Positions 1 to 6,826 of a stretch of 15,193 nucleotides of DNA are shown here, piece after piece. The notes beneath the pieces are model-generated. The model saw only the letters and a list, made by a program, of their open reading frames with translations. It was not told where the DNA came from and did no database searches. The DNA is taken from assembly GCA_903872255.1 (NCBI GenBank), contig CAIQJW010000315.1, positions 1-15,193 of the forward strand, read 5' to 3'. Origin of the DNA: an uncultured delta proteobacterium (lineage in GTDB: Bacteria > Desulfobacterota > Syntrophorhabdia > Syntrophorhabdales > Syntrophorhabdaceae). Positions within the stretch are counted from its first letter, which is position 1; each line of letters starts with the position of its first letter. A program made the position numbers and the translations under genes.

Positions 1-50
1 GCGATGAGGGCCTCGTCCTCGACGAGGAGGATGGTCTTTTTGTCTGACAT
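1..50 (-). CDS. Response regulator receiver domain, N-terminal 16 codons only (runs off the window)
   Basis: Read on the minus strand from an ATG at 50, the sequence encodes MSDKKTILLVEDEALI. This is the first beta strand and acidic pocket (E-D-E) of a CheY-type receiver domain. The rest lies outside the window, so the output domain is unknown. The LLVEDEALI pattern is common in receivers attached to or paired with PAS-domain histidine kinases. This fits the decayed PAS fragment just to its right, although that fragment is on the opposite strand. The ribosome-binding site is weak (GGGGG about 8-9 nt upstream) and lies in a small GTGCC-ggg-GGCAC hairpin. A plausible promoter is at 110-139. Confidence 0.75.
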   Translation of the reverse strand, partial: MSDKKTILLVEDEALI

Positions 51-56
51 GAATTA

Positions 57-69
57 GTGCCCCCGGCAC
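57..69 (-). other. Small inverted repeat in the leader of the response regulator gene
   Basis: GTGCC (57-61) and GGCAC (65-69) flank three bases and form a short GC-rich stem. It lies just upstream of the response regulator start and covers the only purine-rich stretch that could serve as its ribosome-binding site. It could dampen translation or bind a protein, but a 5-bp stem may also be chance. Confidence 0.2.
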
Positions 70-109
70 CGGTTACAAACGTCTGACGACAGAGTTGAAT
101 CTCGATGTT

Positions 110-139
110 ATTATCGCAGAATACCCGGTAAGGTGTAAA
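110..139 (-). promoter_or_regulatory. Candidate sigma-70-type promoter for the left-edge response regulator
   Basis: On the minus strand, TTTACA (139-134, one mismatch to TTGACA) is followed after 18 bp by GATAAT (115-110, one mismatch to TATAAT). Transcription would start near 103 and leave a leader of about 50 nt before the ATG at 50. The element overlaps the upstream edge of the decayed plus-strand sensor fragment. The spacing is slightly long, and no activator site is recognised. Confidence 0.35.
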
Positions 140-507
140 CACTTTTGAGATACGTAAAGCGGTAGGCCGATGGTTCAGTACGGGATGTGGAAGTGTCATC
201 GAGCCGTATCCTCTTTGGCGGGCGCGTGATCCTTCATTCCATTATTCATGACATTACCGAGCGTAAGCAAGCGGAGAAGGCGCTGGCGGAGGCTACCGAA
301 CGCTTGTCGCTTGCTGCGCGCGCTGGCGGCGTGGGCATCTGGGACTACGACGTTGTCAATAACGGGCTGGTCCGGGACGACCAGATGTTTCGCCTCTATG
401 GGATCACGAAGGATCGGTTCGGTGGTGCTTATGATGCATGGCAGGCGGGGTTGCACCCGGAAGACCGACTGAGGGAAGCTATTAATGCATTCGTGAACGG
501 CATATGA
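139..507 (+). pseudogene. Decayed PAS/PAC (S-box) sensor kinase fragment
   Basis: The open stretch from a GTG at 187 to the TGA at 505-507 encodes a PAC-domain end (HSIIHDITERKQAE), a linker helix, and the start of a second PAS domain (GIWDYDVV...LYGI...LHPEDR). Homology does not begin at the GTG. In the same frame upstream there is R-stop-ADGSVRDVEVSSSRI, where ADGSVRDVEV is a typical PAS/PAC beta-strand segment interrupted by TAG at 163-165. The right end is also abnormal: after HPEDRLREAIN the protein stops where further PAS beta strands and a histidine kinase core would be expected. So both ends are missing and there is a nonsense codon inside recognisable homology. It is the only coding-like material on the plus strand and faces the converging pst operon. 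A short expressed remnant is possible but no start signal supports it. Confidence 0.7.
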
Positions 508-579
508 CCCGGGAGAGGAATTATATGGGCAAGACAACGCCCCATGGGCCGCTCGCAACCGTTGCGGTGGTCAGAGGTA
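508..579. other. Gap between the sensor remnant and the 3' end of pstB
   Basis: These 72 bp separate the stop of the plus-strand remnant from the stop of the minus-strand pstB. They contain a small CGCAA-ccg-TTGCG inverted repeat (around 554-566) but no following T-run, so no convincing intrinsic terminator for pstB is visible. No phoU or other gene is found here. Confidence 0.4.
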
Positions 580-1428
580 TTAACTGATCGTTCCTTTTAT
601 GTAAGCCCTGGTTCTATCATCCTTGGGTGAGTCAAAAAACTGATCTGCGGGGCCATCTTCTACCAGTTCTCCCATATAGAGAAAAATTACGTGGTCGGCA
701 ATCCGGCGGGCTTGACGAAGAATGTGGGTCACGACCACAATGGTATAAAGGTTTTTCAATATCTTAATTTGCCTTTCGATAAGCTGGGATGACAGGGGGT
801 CAAGGGCTGAGGTTGGTTCATCGGCCAGGATCACCTCCGGGCCCACCGCCAGAGTCCTGGCAAGGGCCAGGCGCTGCTGCTGCCCTACGGAAAGTTGTGC
901 AGCGGACCCGTGGAGCCTGTCCTTTACCTCATCCCAGAGGCCCGAAAGGCGGAGATAACACTCAACCAGGATATCCATCTCCACATTTTTCTTCTTCATA
1001 TCCATCTGAAAAAGGTTCTCCACCGAACATTGAGCCAGCAAACCATGTTTCTCCACGGAGGCAATCTGGTTCAGGATCTCGTACCGGCTCAGTTTATGTA
1101 TTCTCGGCCCAAAGGCCACATTATCGTATATGGACATGGGTAAAGGGTATGGACGCTGGGAAAGGAATCCCACAGTTTTCCGTAGCGCCAGAATATCGGT
1201 ATTCTGGCCATAGGTGTTAATGCCATCCATTAAAATCTCCCCATACAGACGGGCATCTTCATTCAGATCGAGCAACCGGTTCAGGCTTTTGAGGAGTGTC
1301 GTCTTGCCGCAACCTGAGGGACCGATGATTGTTGTAACTTGCCGGTCTGGAATATCTGCTGTTACGCCCTTGAGGACCTCGAGGTCTCCATAAGTGATTG
1401 TGAGATTGCGTAAACTAATATGGGGCAT
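580..1428 (-). CDS. pstB: Phosphate-type ABC transporter ATP-binding protein (PstB)
   Basis: This is the ATPase that powers high-affinity phosphate import with the PstC/PstA channel on the cytoplasmic face of the inner membrane. Of its 282 residues, the Walker A motif is GPSGCGKTT at 36-44, the Q-loop glutamine is Q91 in FLSQRPYPLPMSI, Walker B/D-loop is ILADEPTSALDP at 200-211, and the switch histidine is H235. Two features are odd. The ABC signature reads LSVGQQQR (179-186) instead of LSGGQQQR. About 33 extra residues (roughly 116-150, including a QMDMKKKNVEMD stretch) sit between the Q-loop and the signature, making it longer than the usual ~250-260. The start is ATG 7 bp after the pstA stop, with a weak AGG upstream. 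It is the last gene of the operon; phoU, often next, is absent. Confidence 0.92.
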   Translation of the reverse strand: MPHISLRNLTITYGDLEVLKGVTADIPDRQVTTIIGPSGCGKTTLLKSLNRLLDLNEDARLYGEILMDGINTYGQNTDILALRKTVGFLSQRPYPLPMSIYDNVAFGPRIHKLSRYEILNQIASVEKHGLLAQCSVENLFQMDMKKKNVEMDILVECYLRLSGLWDEVKDRLHGSAAQLSVGQQQRLALARTLAVGPEVILADEPTSALDPLSSQLIERQIKILKNLYTIVVVTHILRQARRIADHVIFLYMGELVEDGPADQFFDSPKDDRTRAYIKGTIS

Positions 1429-1435
1429 AAGATGG

Positions 1436-2284
1436 TTACCTGATTATCTTTCTGGAAAAACGCCTGGCCAGGAGTCGTGAGGCGACGCAGACGATAAGTA
1501 CGATGAAAAGCAGAATAAGCGCCGACGCGTACGCACGCCCCTGCACTTCCGGGATGGGTGTGCCGATCTGGAAGAAAACAGCGAGTGGCAGCGAAGCAAC
1601 GGGATCATAAAGAGAACGGGGGATATAGTCTGTGTAGCCTGCAGTAAACAGTATTGAAGCCGCATCACCTATGCCTCTTCCAAAAGCGAGAAGAACGGCG
1701 GTCACGATACCAGGAAGGCCCTGTCTAAAAATTACCGCGAAAGTGGTCTCAAGTTTTGTGGCTCCCAGAGCGATTGATACCTCCTTGAGTTCGGCAGGTA
1801 TCATCCTGATGACTTCATCCATGGAACGCACCATAATAGGAAGCATGAGAAGGGTAAGAACGATAATCCCACCAAGCAAGGATGCCCTGATTCCGAAATA
1901 GACCATAACAACGAAACCAAAGGCGCCGTATACAATGGATGGTACGCCCCAGAGCACATCGAGTACGAGCCTCGTAAAACGCGCAAATTGCCGGCCCGAA
2001 TAATCCTTCTGTAAGGCGAAGGCCATTGGAAGACTGAGTAAAAAAGCGATTATGGAGGCGCCGAAGGAAAGATAGAGTGAACCGACAATGGCATTTGCTA
2101 TGCCCCCTTCCTTTCCAAGATAATATCCTCCCCTGGGAGTTTCCATGATCATGGAGAGAGTGAGAGCAGGCGCCCCTTTGATGAGCATTATAAGGATCAT
2201 ACCGGCGAGGGCGGTCAGCACCAGCGTAAGGGAGGCAATCATCAAACCCTTGAATATGGTCTCTTCCATTCTACGAGATTTCAA
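1436..2284 (-). CDS. pstA: Phosphate-type ABC transporter permease (PstA)
   Basis: This inner-membrane permease of 282 residues forms the translocation channel with PstC. It has about six hydrophobic segments (around 15-36, 67-90, 108-130, 137-155, 190-215 and 253-272). The cytoplasmic EAA-type loop that contacts the ATPase is EVSIALGATKLETT (168-181). The late motif GRGIGDAASILFTAG (202-216) corresponds to SRAIGETAPLL in classical PstA, so this belongs to a somewhat divergent branch. The upstream start is TTG at 2284, sharing TTGA with the pstC stop, with AAGGA 11 nt before it. The alternative is ATG at 2269, which lacks a Shine-Dalgarno sequence, so TTG with translational coupling to pstC is preferred. 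Confidence 0.92.
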   Translation of the reverse strand: MKSRRMEETIFKGLMIASLTLVLTALAGMILIMLIKGAPALTLSMIMETPRGGYYLGKEGGIANAIVGSLYLSFGASIIAFLLSLPMAFALQKDYSGRQFARFTRLVLDVLWGVPSIVYGAFGFVVMVYFGIRASLLGGIIVLTLLMLPIMVRSMDEVIRMIPAELKEVSIALGATKLETTFAVIFRQGLPGIVTAVLLAFGRGIGDAASILFTAGYTDYIPRSLYDPVASLPLAVFFQIGTPIPEVQGRAYASALILLFIVLIVCVASRLLARRFSRKIIR

Positions 2285-3177
2285 CTGAAATAATATCCTT
2301 TTTTTGTTAATCGTGAGAGCGTAATATTGGCTACGAGACCAAAGGCCCCCACAAGGACAAGAAGAACCAGGGCCGCAAAGAGAAGGGCGGAATCGTAGAG
2401 CGGTATGGACATCATCTCTCCATAATTGTTCGCGATCAGAGCAGGGAGGGGATAGGCAGGGTCAAAAAGCGACGTTGGGATCTTTGCCACATTCCCGACC
2501 ACCATGAGGACCGCGATTGTTTCACCGAATGCCCGGGAAAAACCCAGTACAATAGCCGCAATGATTCCGCGGAGCGAACCTTTGAGCACCACGTACCGTA
2601 CTGTTTCCCACCGTGTAGTTCCCAGAGCCAACGAACTTGTTCTTGCCTCATCAGGAATAGCAGCAAGAACCTCCATGGATACGGAGATTATTACCGGTGT
2701 AACCATAATGGCAAGTATGATGCCCCCGGCAAGGAGACTGTAGCCGGTCGTAGGATTACCGAAGAAGCCGCCAAGGGAATGAACAAAGGGTACGATGGCG
2801 ATTACCCCGCAGAGCCCATAGATCACAGAAGGGATACCGGCTAATATGTCCAGCATCAGGCGGACCAACCCCTTGAAGTATTTATGAGCATATTCAGAAA
2901 GGTAGATAGCACTCAGCAGGCTGACCGGGATTGACAGAACCATGGCTATGGCAGTAACCTCTAATGTCCCAACAATAAACGAAAGAAAGCCAAATTGACC
3001 TTTTAATGGATGCCATGAAGAAGAAAAGAGCAGATGCCCAAGGGACTGAATTCTAAGAATCGGCTCCGCTTTCATGAAGAGGACGAACACAATTATAAAG
3101 GCTATGAGATTGACCAGTATCAGGGAAGAACGTATAGATACGCTTGCACACCAATCTTTTGCATACCGCCATTGCAT
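2281..3177 (-). CDS. pstC: Phosphate-type ABC transporter permease (PstC)
   Basis: This is the second inner-membrane permease subunit, 298 residues with about six membrane segments (near 19-35, 66-92, 108-131, 148-170, 203-226 and 264-285). The EAA loop is EARTSSLALGTTRWETV (177-193), which docks onto PstB. The motif GFSRAFGETIAVLMV (212-226) is typical of PstC. The ATG start has only a weak ribosome-binding site (AGGG about 10 nt upstream). The gene follows pstS after 114 bp and its stop overlaps the pstA start by TTGA, placing it within the pst operon. Confidence 0.92.
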   Translation of the reverse strand: MQWRYAKDWCASVSIRSSLILVNLIAFIIVFVLFMKAEPILRIQSLGHLLFSSSWHPLKGQFGFLSFIVGTLEVTAIAMVLSIPVSLLSAIYLSEYAHKYFKGLVRLMLDILAGIPSVIYGLCGVIAIVPFVHSLGGFFGNPTTGYSLLAGGIILAIMVTPVIISVSMEVLAAIPDEARTSSLALGTTRWETVRYVVLKGSLRGIIAAIVLGFSRAFGETIAVLMVVGNVAKIPTSLFDPAYPLPALIANNYGEMMSIPLYDSALLFAALVLLVLVGAFGLVANITLSRLTKKGYYFS

Positions 3178-3291
3178 GTCTAGGAAGCCCTTGCCTGAAG
3201 TTTACAAAGAAGCCGAGACCCGCTCCCCTGATTAGCACCTGAGGCTGTGCCGGGAATAGTTAAAGTCCCATATCCGTGAGTCTGTGGGGAG
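3178..3291 (-). other. pstS-pstC intercistronic region with a long-range inverted repeat
   Basis: These 114 bp separate pstS from pstC. GCTCCCC (3222-3228) and GGGGAGC (3286-3292, touching the pstS stop) are complementary but about 57 nt apart. Structured RNA after the binding-protein gene is common in ABC operons, where it protects the upstream message and gives more binding protein than permease. The stem is short and the loop long, so this is tentative. Confidence 0.25.
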
Positions 3292-4245
3292 CTATTCATC
3301 AAGTTTCTTGAGTACCTCTTTGATTTGAGCATCGGGGAGCCGTATATATCCTGCCTCGTCTACGTACTTCTGCCCGTCGGTGAGTATCCATCTCACAAAT
3401 GTTTTTGCCGGTCCCTTGAATTGTTTCTTTGTGATAAGGTTGAGCGCCCGAGCCGGTGGTGAAGGGTAGACACCTGAAGCGACAGCTTTAATGGCCTTTT
3501 CCTTGGTACTCAAATCTTCTTCCGGATCAACCCTGCCATTCTCGTTTACATCAATGGGGATAACAAAAAGCCCTGCCACCGGGAGCCCCGTCTTGGCATC
3601 ATAGGCATAGTTGAGGTTGTTATAGCCAATGCCAGAGGTATCTTTCTTCACTGCATCCGCCAAACCGGGATCGCCATAGACGCCTACGCCTTTCAAATCT
3701 TCCTGGCTTTTCCCTCCCAAATAGGCTGCCCAGGTTTCTGCTGCGCCACAGGCGTCGGATCTGGTATAAACCTGGATTTTCTCCGCTGACAGGCCAATGC
3801 CCCCGATACTGCCCCATGTAACAGGCTCACCTTTTATCCAGAGGTCAATGAGGGTGTTCTTTCTGATGCCCTTCACGGAAAGGATCTCTCTTGCCCCGGG
3901 GTTACTTACGTTCATTGTGGGGAATACTGCATCCTTTACCACAGGCACAACAAATCCACCCTGCTTTATCTCTTCCGCTTTCACATCTCTTGAAACCATG
4001 CCTATATCGGTGAGTCCCGAAAGGGCGTCGGCCACCCCTTTTCCGGCTCCGCCAGCCGAGATGTCAATTCTGATCCCGGGATACACCTTATTGAACTCCT
4101 CTCCCCATCTTACCATCATAGGATAGAGCGCCCAGGCGCCGGAAACCCTTACGACGGAGTTGTTTTCAGAATTCCCCTTGCAGCCTGACGCTCCGCACAG
4201 GATCGAGAAGATCAAAAAACAGATAAGATATTTGTAAGCACTCAC
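3292..4245 (-). CDS. pstS: Periplasmic phosphate-type substrate-binding lipoprotein (PstS)
   Basis: This 317-residue protein captures the substrate outside the inner membrane and delivers it to PstC/PstA. The first ~22 residues form a hydrophobic signal ending in GASGC, a lipobox-like site with C22 as the likely lipidated residue, although position -3 is Ala rather than Leu. Ligand-loop motifs match PstS: SGAWALYP (35-42), SAGGAGKG (63-70), SRD (85-87) and TRSDACGAAETW (161-172). Residues 232-243 (DVNENGRVDPEE) fit the EF-hand calcium loop spacing. The start is GTG with GGAG 5 nt upstream, 29 bp after the DtxR-like gene. Sequence details place it in a variant Pst branch; phosphate is the most likely substrate, but another oxyanion is not excluded. 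Confidence 0.9.
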   Translation of the reverse strand: MSAYKYLICFLIFSILCGASGCKGNSENNSVVRVSGAWALYPMMVRWGEEFNKVYPGIRIDISAGGAGKGVADALSGLTDIGMVSRDVKAEEIKQGGFVVPVVKDAVFPTMNVSNPGAREILSVKGIRKNTLIDLWIKGEPVTWGSIGGIGLSAEKIQVYTRSDACGAAETWAAYLGGKSQEDLKGVGVYGDPGLADAVKKDTSGIGYNNLNYAYDAKTGLPVAGLFVIPIDVNENGRVDPEEDLSTKEKAIKAVASGVYPSPPARALNLITKKQFKGPAKTFVRWILTDGQKYVDEAGYIRLPDAQIKEVLKKLDE

Positions 4246-4274
4246 GCGCGCTCTCCGCCGTGATTTTTCATCTA

Positions 4275-4937
4275 CTATATCTTCATCCCATAAATGCCTG
4301 CAGCGATATCCTCTTCCAGGGCAATCTGGGTATGCTCCATCTGAATAACATAAGCCGGAAACTTTTGGCGAATCTTGATCGTTTTTCCAGGCGACACGCC
4401 GAAGGAAACCAGCTTACTGATCAGGATAGGATCAGCTTTTCTTATAAAGGATATTCTGATCTCATCGCCGACGTCACAGGCATCGAGGGCTTTCACAAAC
4501 GTTTTTACGGAATCCTCGGTTCGTTTACAGCAATCCCCCTCAGGTATCGGGGAACCGTGGGGACATTCCCGCGGGTGGCCGAGCAGGGTGCAAATAGCTT
4601 CGGTTAGCCCGGGAGCCAGGGTATGTTCATACTCGCAGGCCGATTCTTCCATCTCCTCAAAGCTCAATCCTAAAACATCGGTAAGCAGCCTTTCAGCCAG
4701 CCTGTGTCTGCGGATAATAGGCCGCGCCTGTGCCCTCCCCTCGTCAGTGAGAGTGATCTCAACGCCATCTATTTTCGCGAGGCCTTTTCTTTCCAGTTCC
4801 GCTATAATTTCATCATCGACAATATATCCGGGGTCACCCTCGTGCTCGTTCTTCACATTGTCTACCGTGCATCGCCCTTTTTCCTGAAATGTCCAGATAG
4901 TCTCGATAAGCTCAGCAGTTACATCCACTATTTTCAT
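4275..4937 (-). CDS. DtxR-family metal-dependent transcriptional repressor with C-terminal FeoA/SH3-like domain
   Basis: This is a predicted cytoplasmic DNA-binding repressor that senses Fe(II) or Mn(II). The N-terminal ~70 residues are a winged-helix region, followed by the family dimerisation/metal segment. Counted from a GTG two codons upstream (4943), HRLAE (80-84) and CEYEH (103-107) match DtxR ligands H79/E83 and C102/E105/H106. The DtxR H98 position is Glu. A cysteine at the position that is acidic in MntR argues for iron over manganese. CPHGSPIP (127-134) is a family hallmark, followed by an extra CC (138-139). Residues ~150-222 resemble the FeoA/SH3-like domain. The ATG at 4937 is preferred because AGGT lies 5 nt ahead of it, giving 220 residues. 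It precedes pstS by about 30 bp, so it probably heads the pst operon. Confidence 0.85.
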   Translation of the reverse strand: MKIVDVTAELIETIWTFQEKGRCTVDNVKNEHEGDPGYIVDDEIIAELERKGLAKIDGVEITLTDEGRAQARPIIRRHRLAERLLTDVLGLSFEEMEESACEYEHTLAPGLTEAICTLLGHPRECPHGSPIPEGDCCKRTEDSVKTFVKALDACDVGDEIRISFIRKADPILISKLVSFGVSPGKTIKIRQKFPAYVIQMEHTQIALEEDIAAGIYGMKI

Positions 4938-4943
4938 ATGCAC

Positions 4944-5104
4944 CTACCCTGGTCTGAATTGGCTCTTAGAAATGAAGACCCCCCATTTGGCTATCGCGCT
5001 CGGGGCGAAGGCGTTGCCGGCCGGAACCCTTCTTGCCGTACACAAGATTTGGTTATAACTCCTCGGGGATGCAACCAAGCAAAGAAGGAATTGGTAATGT
5101 TCCG
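4944..5104. other. Gap between parB and the dtxR-like gene
   Basis: This 161-bp region should hold the promoter of the dtxR-pst operon unless it is read through from parAB. I see no clear -35/-10 pair, no DtxR-type palindrome and no Pho box (paired CTGTCAT repeats). It includes a GC-rich block around 5000-5035 of unknown meaning, and no convincing terminator after parB. Confidence 0.4.
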
Positions 5105-5956
5105 TTAAGCCATAAGTTCATTGATAATTCTTATAAGATCTTGTAACTCGCCTACGAGCAGCGTTTTCCGGTCTTGCTCGATCATTTCAACGTCACCTGC
5201 AGGCGAAAAAGCATGTAAAGCAACATCCCCGTCCCCAGGTGTTTCCACCAACGGAAATTTCTTTGTTGTAGCCTCTTTTCCGGCTGCATTTAGAAATACA
5301 TCGCTCTCTAGGTTGTCCCTTTCGGGCTGGTTAAAAATTCTTATCATCGCTTCCGGTGTTTCCTGGCTGGCGATTTCTACGAGGAACCGCTTGGAATATT
5401 TGTCATTTCGGCGGCATTCATCTTTTATTGTTTCAGGTAAATTATTAAGCCGTATCGTTTCAGCAACAGCAGACTGTGCTTTGCCAATAATGAAGGACAG
5501 TTGTTCCTGAGTATAGCCGTGCTTTTCTATCATGCGGCATAGAGCCTCGGCTTCTTCTATGGGTTTAAGGTTTTCACGCTGCAGATTCTCAATAACTGAG
5601 ATTTCCAGAGGGTTGCCCTGGGTAAAAACCGCCGGTATTTTTTTAATGCCTGCCATTTTTGCTGCCCTTAGACGTCTTTTGCCGGCCACTAAAACAACCT
5701 GTCCGGTTTCGCCTCTGCGGACAACCACGGGCTGGATCAGTCCTTTTTCCCTGATTGAGTTGGCGAGTTCTTCAAGCGCCTCCGGGTCGTACGTCTTGTC
5801 CGGTTGGTCAGGATCTGGAAGGATGAGATCAACGTCTATGTGGTAATAGATCCCCTCCTGGTAATCGTTTAAGTTAGCCGGATGGTCGTCGTGTTTCGGC
5901 CTTTCTTTGGCGAGCTTGGTTGTTTTACCGGCTAATTTTTTTCTAATGTCGGTCAT
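5105..5956 (-). CDS. parB: ParB/Spo0J-family partition protein
   Basis: This is a predicted centromere-binding CTPase clamp that partners the ParA encoded just upstream. Of its 283 residues, 1-35 are a basic tail, where ParA-stimulating peptides usually reside. The ParB/Srx domain follows with ILPDPDQP (45-52), GKRRLRA (92-98) and ENLQRENLKPIEEA (123-136), then a helix-turn-helix at about 148-174 and a C-terminal dimerisation-like tail. The CTP-binding GERR motif is GKRR here, a Glu to Lys change that may affect nucleotide handling. ATG overlaps the parA stop by 4 bp (ATGA), indicating coupling. No parS-like TGTTTCACGTGAAACA palindrome was seen. Its place between iron genes suggests a second, accessory parAB rather than the primary chromosomal pair. 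Confidence 0.88.
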   Translation of the reverse strand: MTDIRKKLAGKTTKLAKERPKHDDHPANLNDYQEGIYYHIDVDLILPDPDQPDKTYDPEALEELANSIREKGLIQPVVVRRGETGQVVLVAGKRRLRAAKMAGIKKIPAVFTQGNPLEISVIENLQRENLKPIEEAEALCRMIEKHGYTQEQLSFIIGKAQSAVAETIRLNNLPETIKDECRRNDKYSKRFLVEIASQETPEAMIRIFNQPERDNLESDVFLNAAGKEATTKKFPLVETPGDGDVALHAFSPAGDVEMIEQDRKTLLVGELQDLIRIINELMA

Positions 5957-6708
5957 AGGCTTAGAAATTCATTCACTACTTGTTCATAATCTTGCGAGCC
6001 CACGCTGTCAGCTTTAAAATCAAAAATAGACTGCTGGGCCATTTGTGATTGATTCAATGCCTCATTACGCCTGATATAGGTATTAAAGATCAGGTGTTTA
6101 AAAGGCTCTAATTGTTGAAATATCCAGTCATTGCTGACTTTGTTCCTGCTGTCGCACTTGGTCAGGAGTATCCGGATAAAATCGGCCTTGTTAAAGTCGG
6201 CATTCTTAACATGCTCAATGGTTTCCATAAGGTCGGCAAAACCGTCCAGGGCATAGCGGCCCATCTCGCAGGGTACAATGATAAAGTTTGCCGCGTACAA
6301 AGCGTTTATTGTCAGCGTTCCCAGGGTTGGCCGACAATCAATCACAATATAATCGAAATCAACACCATCGATAGCCTTCTTTAGAAAGGTTTCTCGAAAT
6401 AGTTCCGGTGCCAGTTGCTGCTCAATCTTGTCAAGGCGTATATGGGAGGGTACAAGAAAAAGATTCTCAGTTCTTAGCGGCAGGATAGTTTCTCTAATAG
6501 GCGTTTTCCTGGTCAGGACATCGGTGATTGAGAAGGTAAAGCTCTCCGGTTCAATTCCGAGACCAACGGTTGAATGGGCCTGCGGATCGAGGTCAATTAA
6601 TAATGTTTTCTTGTTGCGCATAGCCAGACCAGCGGCAAAATTGATAGACGTTGTCGTTTTGCCTACGCCGCCTTTTTGATTGATGATGGCGATAATGTTG
6701 TTATCCAC
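5953..6708 (-). CDS. parA: ParA/Soj-family partition ATPase
   Basis: This is a nucleoid-bound ATPase that positions ParB-bound DNA. The 251-residue protein has a deviant Walker A KGGVGKTT (12-19), Walker A' LIDLDPQAHST (37-47) and Walker B YIVIDCRPTLG (120-130). The usual IDCPP is IDCRP here, with R126 in place of the first proline. No N-terminal helix-turn-helix is present, so it is of the short Soj-like type. The start is GTG (GTGGATAAC). AAGGA lies about 11 nt upstream, a little far. The start codon is embedded in TGTGGATAA, a perfect DnaA-box sequence, and is overlapped by the end of a possible small upstream ORF. It is followed by parB with a 4-bp overlap. Confidence 0.9.
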   Translation of the reverse strand: MDNNIIAIINQKGGVGKTTTSINFAAGLAMRNKKTLLIDLDPQAHSTVGLGIEPESFTFSITDVLTRKTPIRETILPLRTENLFLVPSHIRLDKIEQQLAPELFRETFLKKAIDGVDFDYIVIDCRPTLGTLTINALYAANFIIVPCEMGRYALDGFADLMETIEHVKNADFNKADFIRILLTKCDSRNKVSNDWIFQQLEPFKHLIFNTYIRRNEALNQSQMAQQSIFDFKADSVGSQDYEQVVNEFLSL

Positions 6709-6709
6709 A
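6701..6709 (+). promoter_or_regulatory. Perfect DnaA-box 9-mer at the parA start codon
   Basis: TTATCCACA is identical to the high-affinity DnaA box. It coincides with the parA start (GTGGATAA on the minus strand). It is isolated: I found no second perfect box nearby, and the first codons Val/Met-Asp-Asn explain the bases equally well. It may be chance, or a DnaA-responsive site controlling parA. Confidence 0.25.
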
Positions 6710-6826
6710 GATCAGGGCTTCCTTATATAAAGATAGAACCCCGCCCTGCGAAGCACCAAGCACAGGGACACCATCTTCCATGTCGAGATAGGCATATGGG
6801 TTTAGTGTCCTATAAAGTGGACTCAC
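6701..6826 (-). CDS. Possible 41-residue small protein overlapping the parA start
   Basis: A GTG-initiated frame encodes MSPLYRTLNPYAYLDMEDGV at its N-terminus and ends SLYKEALICG. Its TAA lies inside the parA start region, overlapping parA by 8 bp in the manner of translationally coupled genes. The protein is not recognised and shows no signal peptide, membrane segment or known motif. Against it, there is no clear Shine-Dalgarno sequence before the GTG and the frame is short. For it, it fills most of the feoB-parA gap and couples to parA. It could instead be the tail of a decayed gene. Confidence 0.25.
   Translation of the reverse strand: MSPLYRTLNPYAYLDMEDGVPVLGASQGGVLSLYKEALICG

Noticed and set aside
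504..587. 27-codon plus-strand frame after the sensor remnant
   Set aside because: It runs into the pstB 3' end, has no motif, and does not continue the PAS homology in any frame.
4972..5058. 28-codon plus-strand frame starting MKTPHLAIALGAKALPAG
   Set aside because: It has a mildly hydrophobic, protein-like look but no ribosome-binding site, no promoter, and opposite orientation to all neighbours; too short to support.
5060..5104. attC-like GTTAAGC near the parB stop
   Set aside because: The matching RYYYAAC partner and the imperfect stem of an integron recombination site are absent.
4944..5104. Pho box, Fur box or DtxR palindrome before the dtxR-pst operon
   Set aside because: No CTGTCAT repeats and no long dyad matching these consensus sites could be found.
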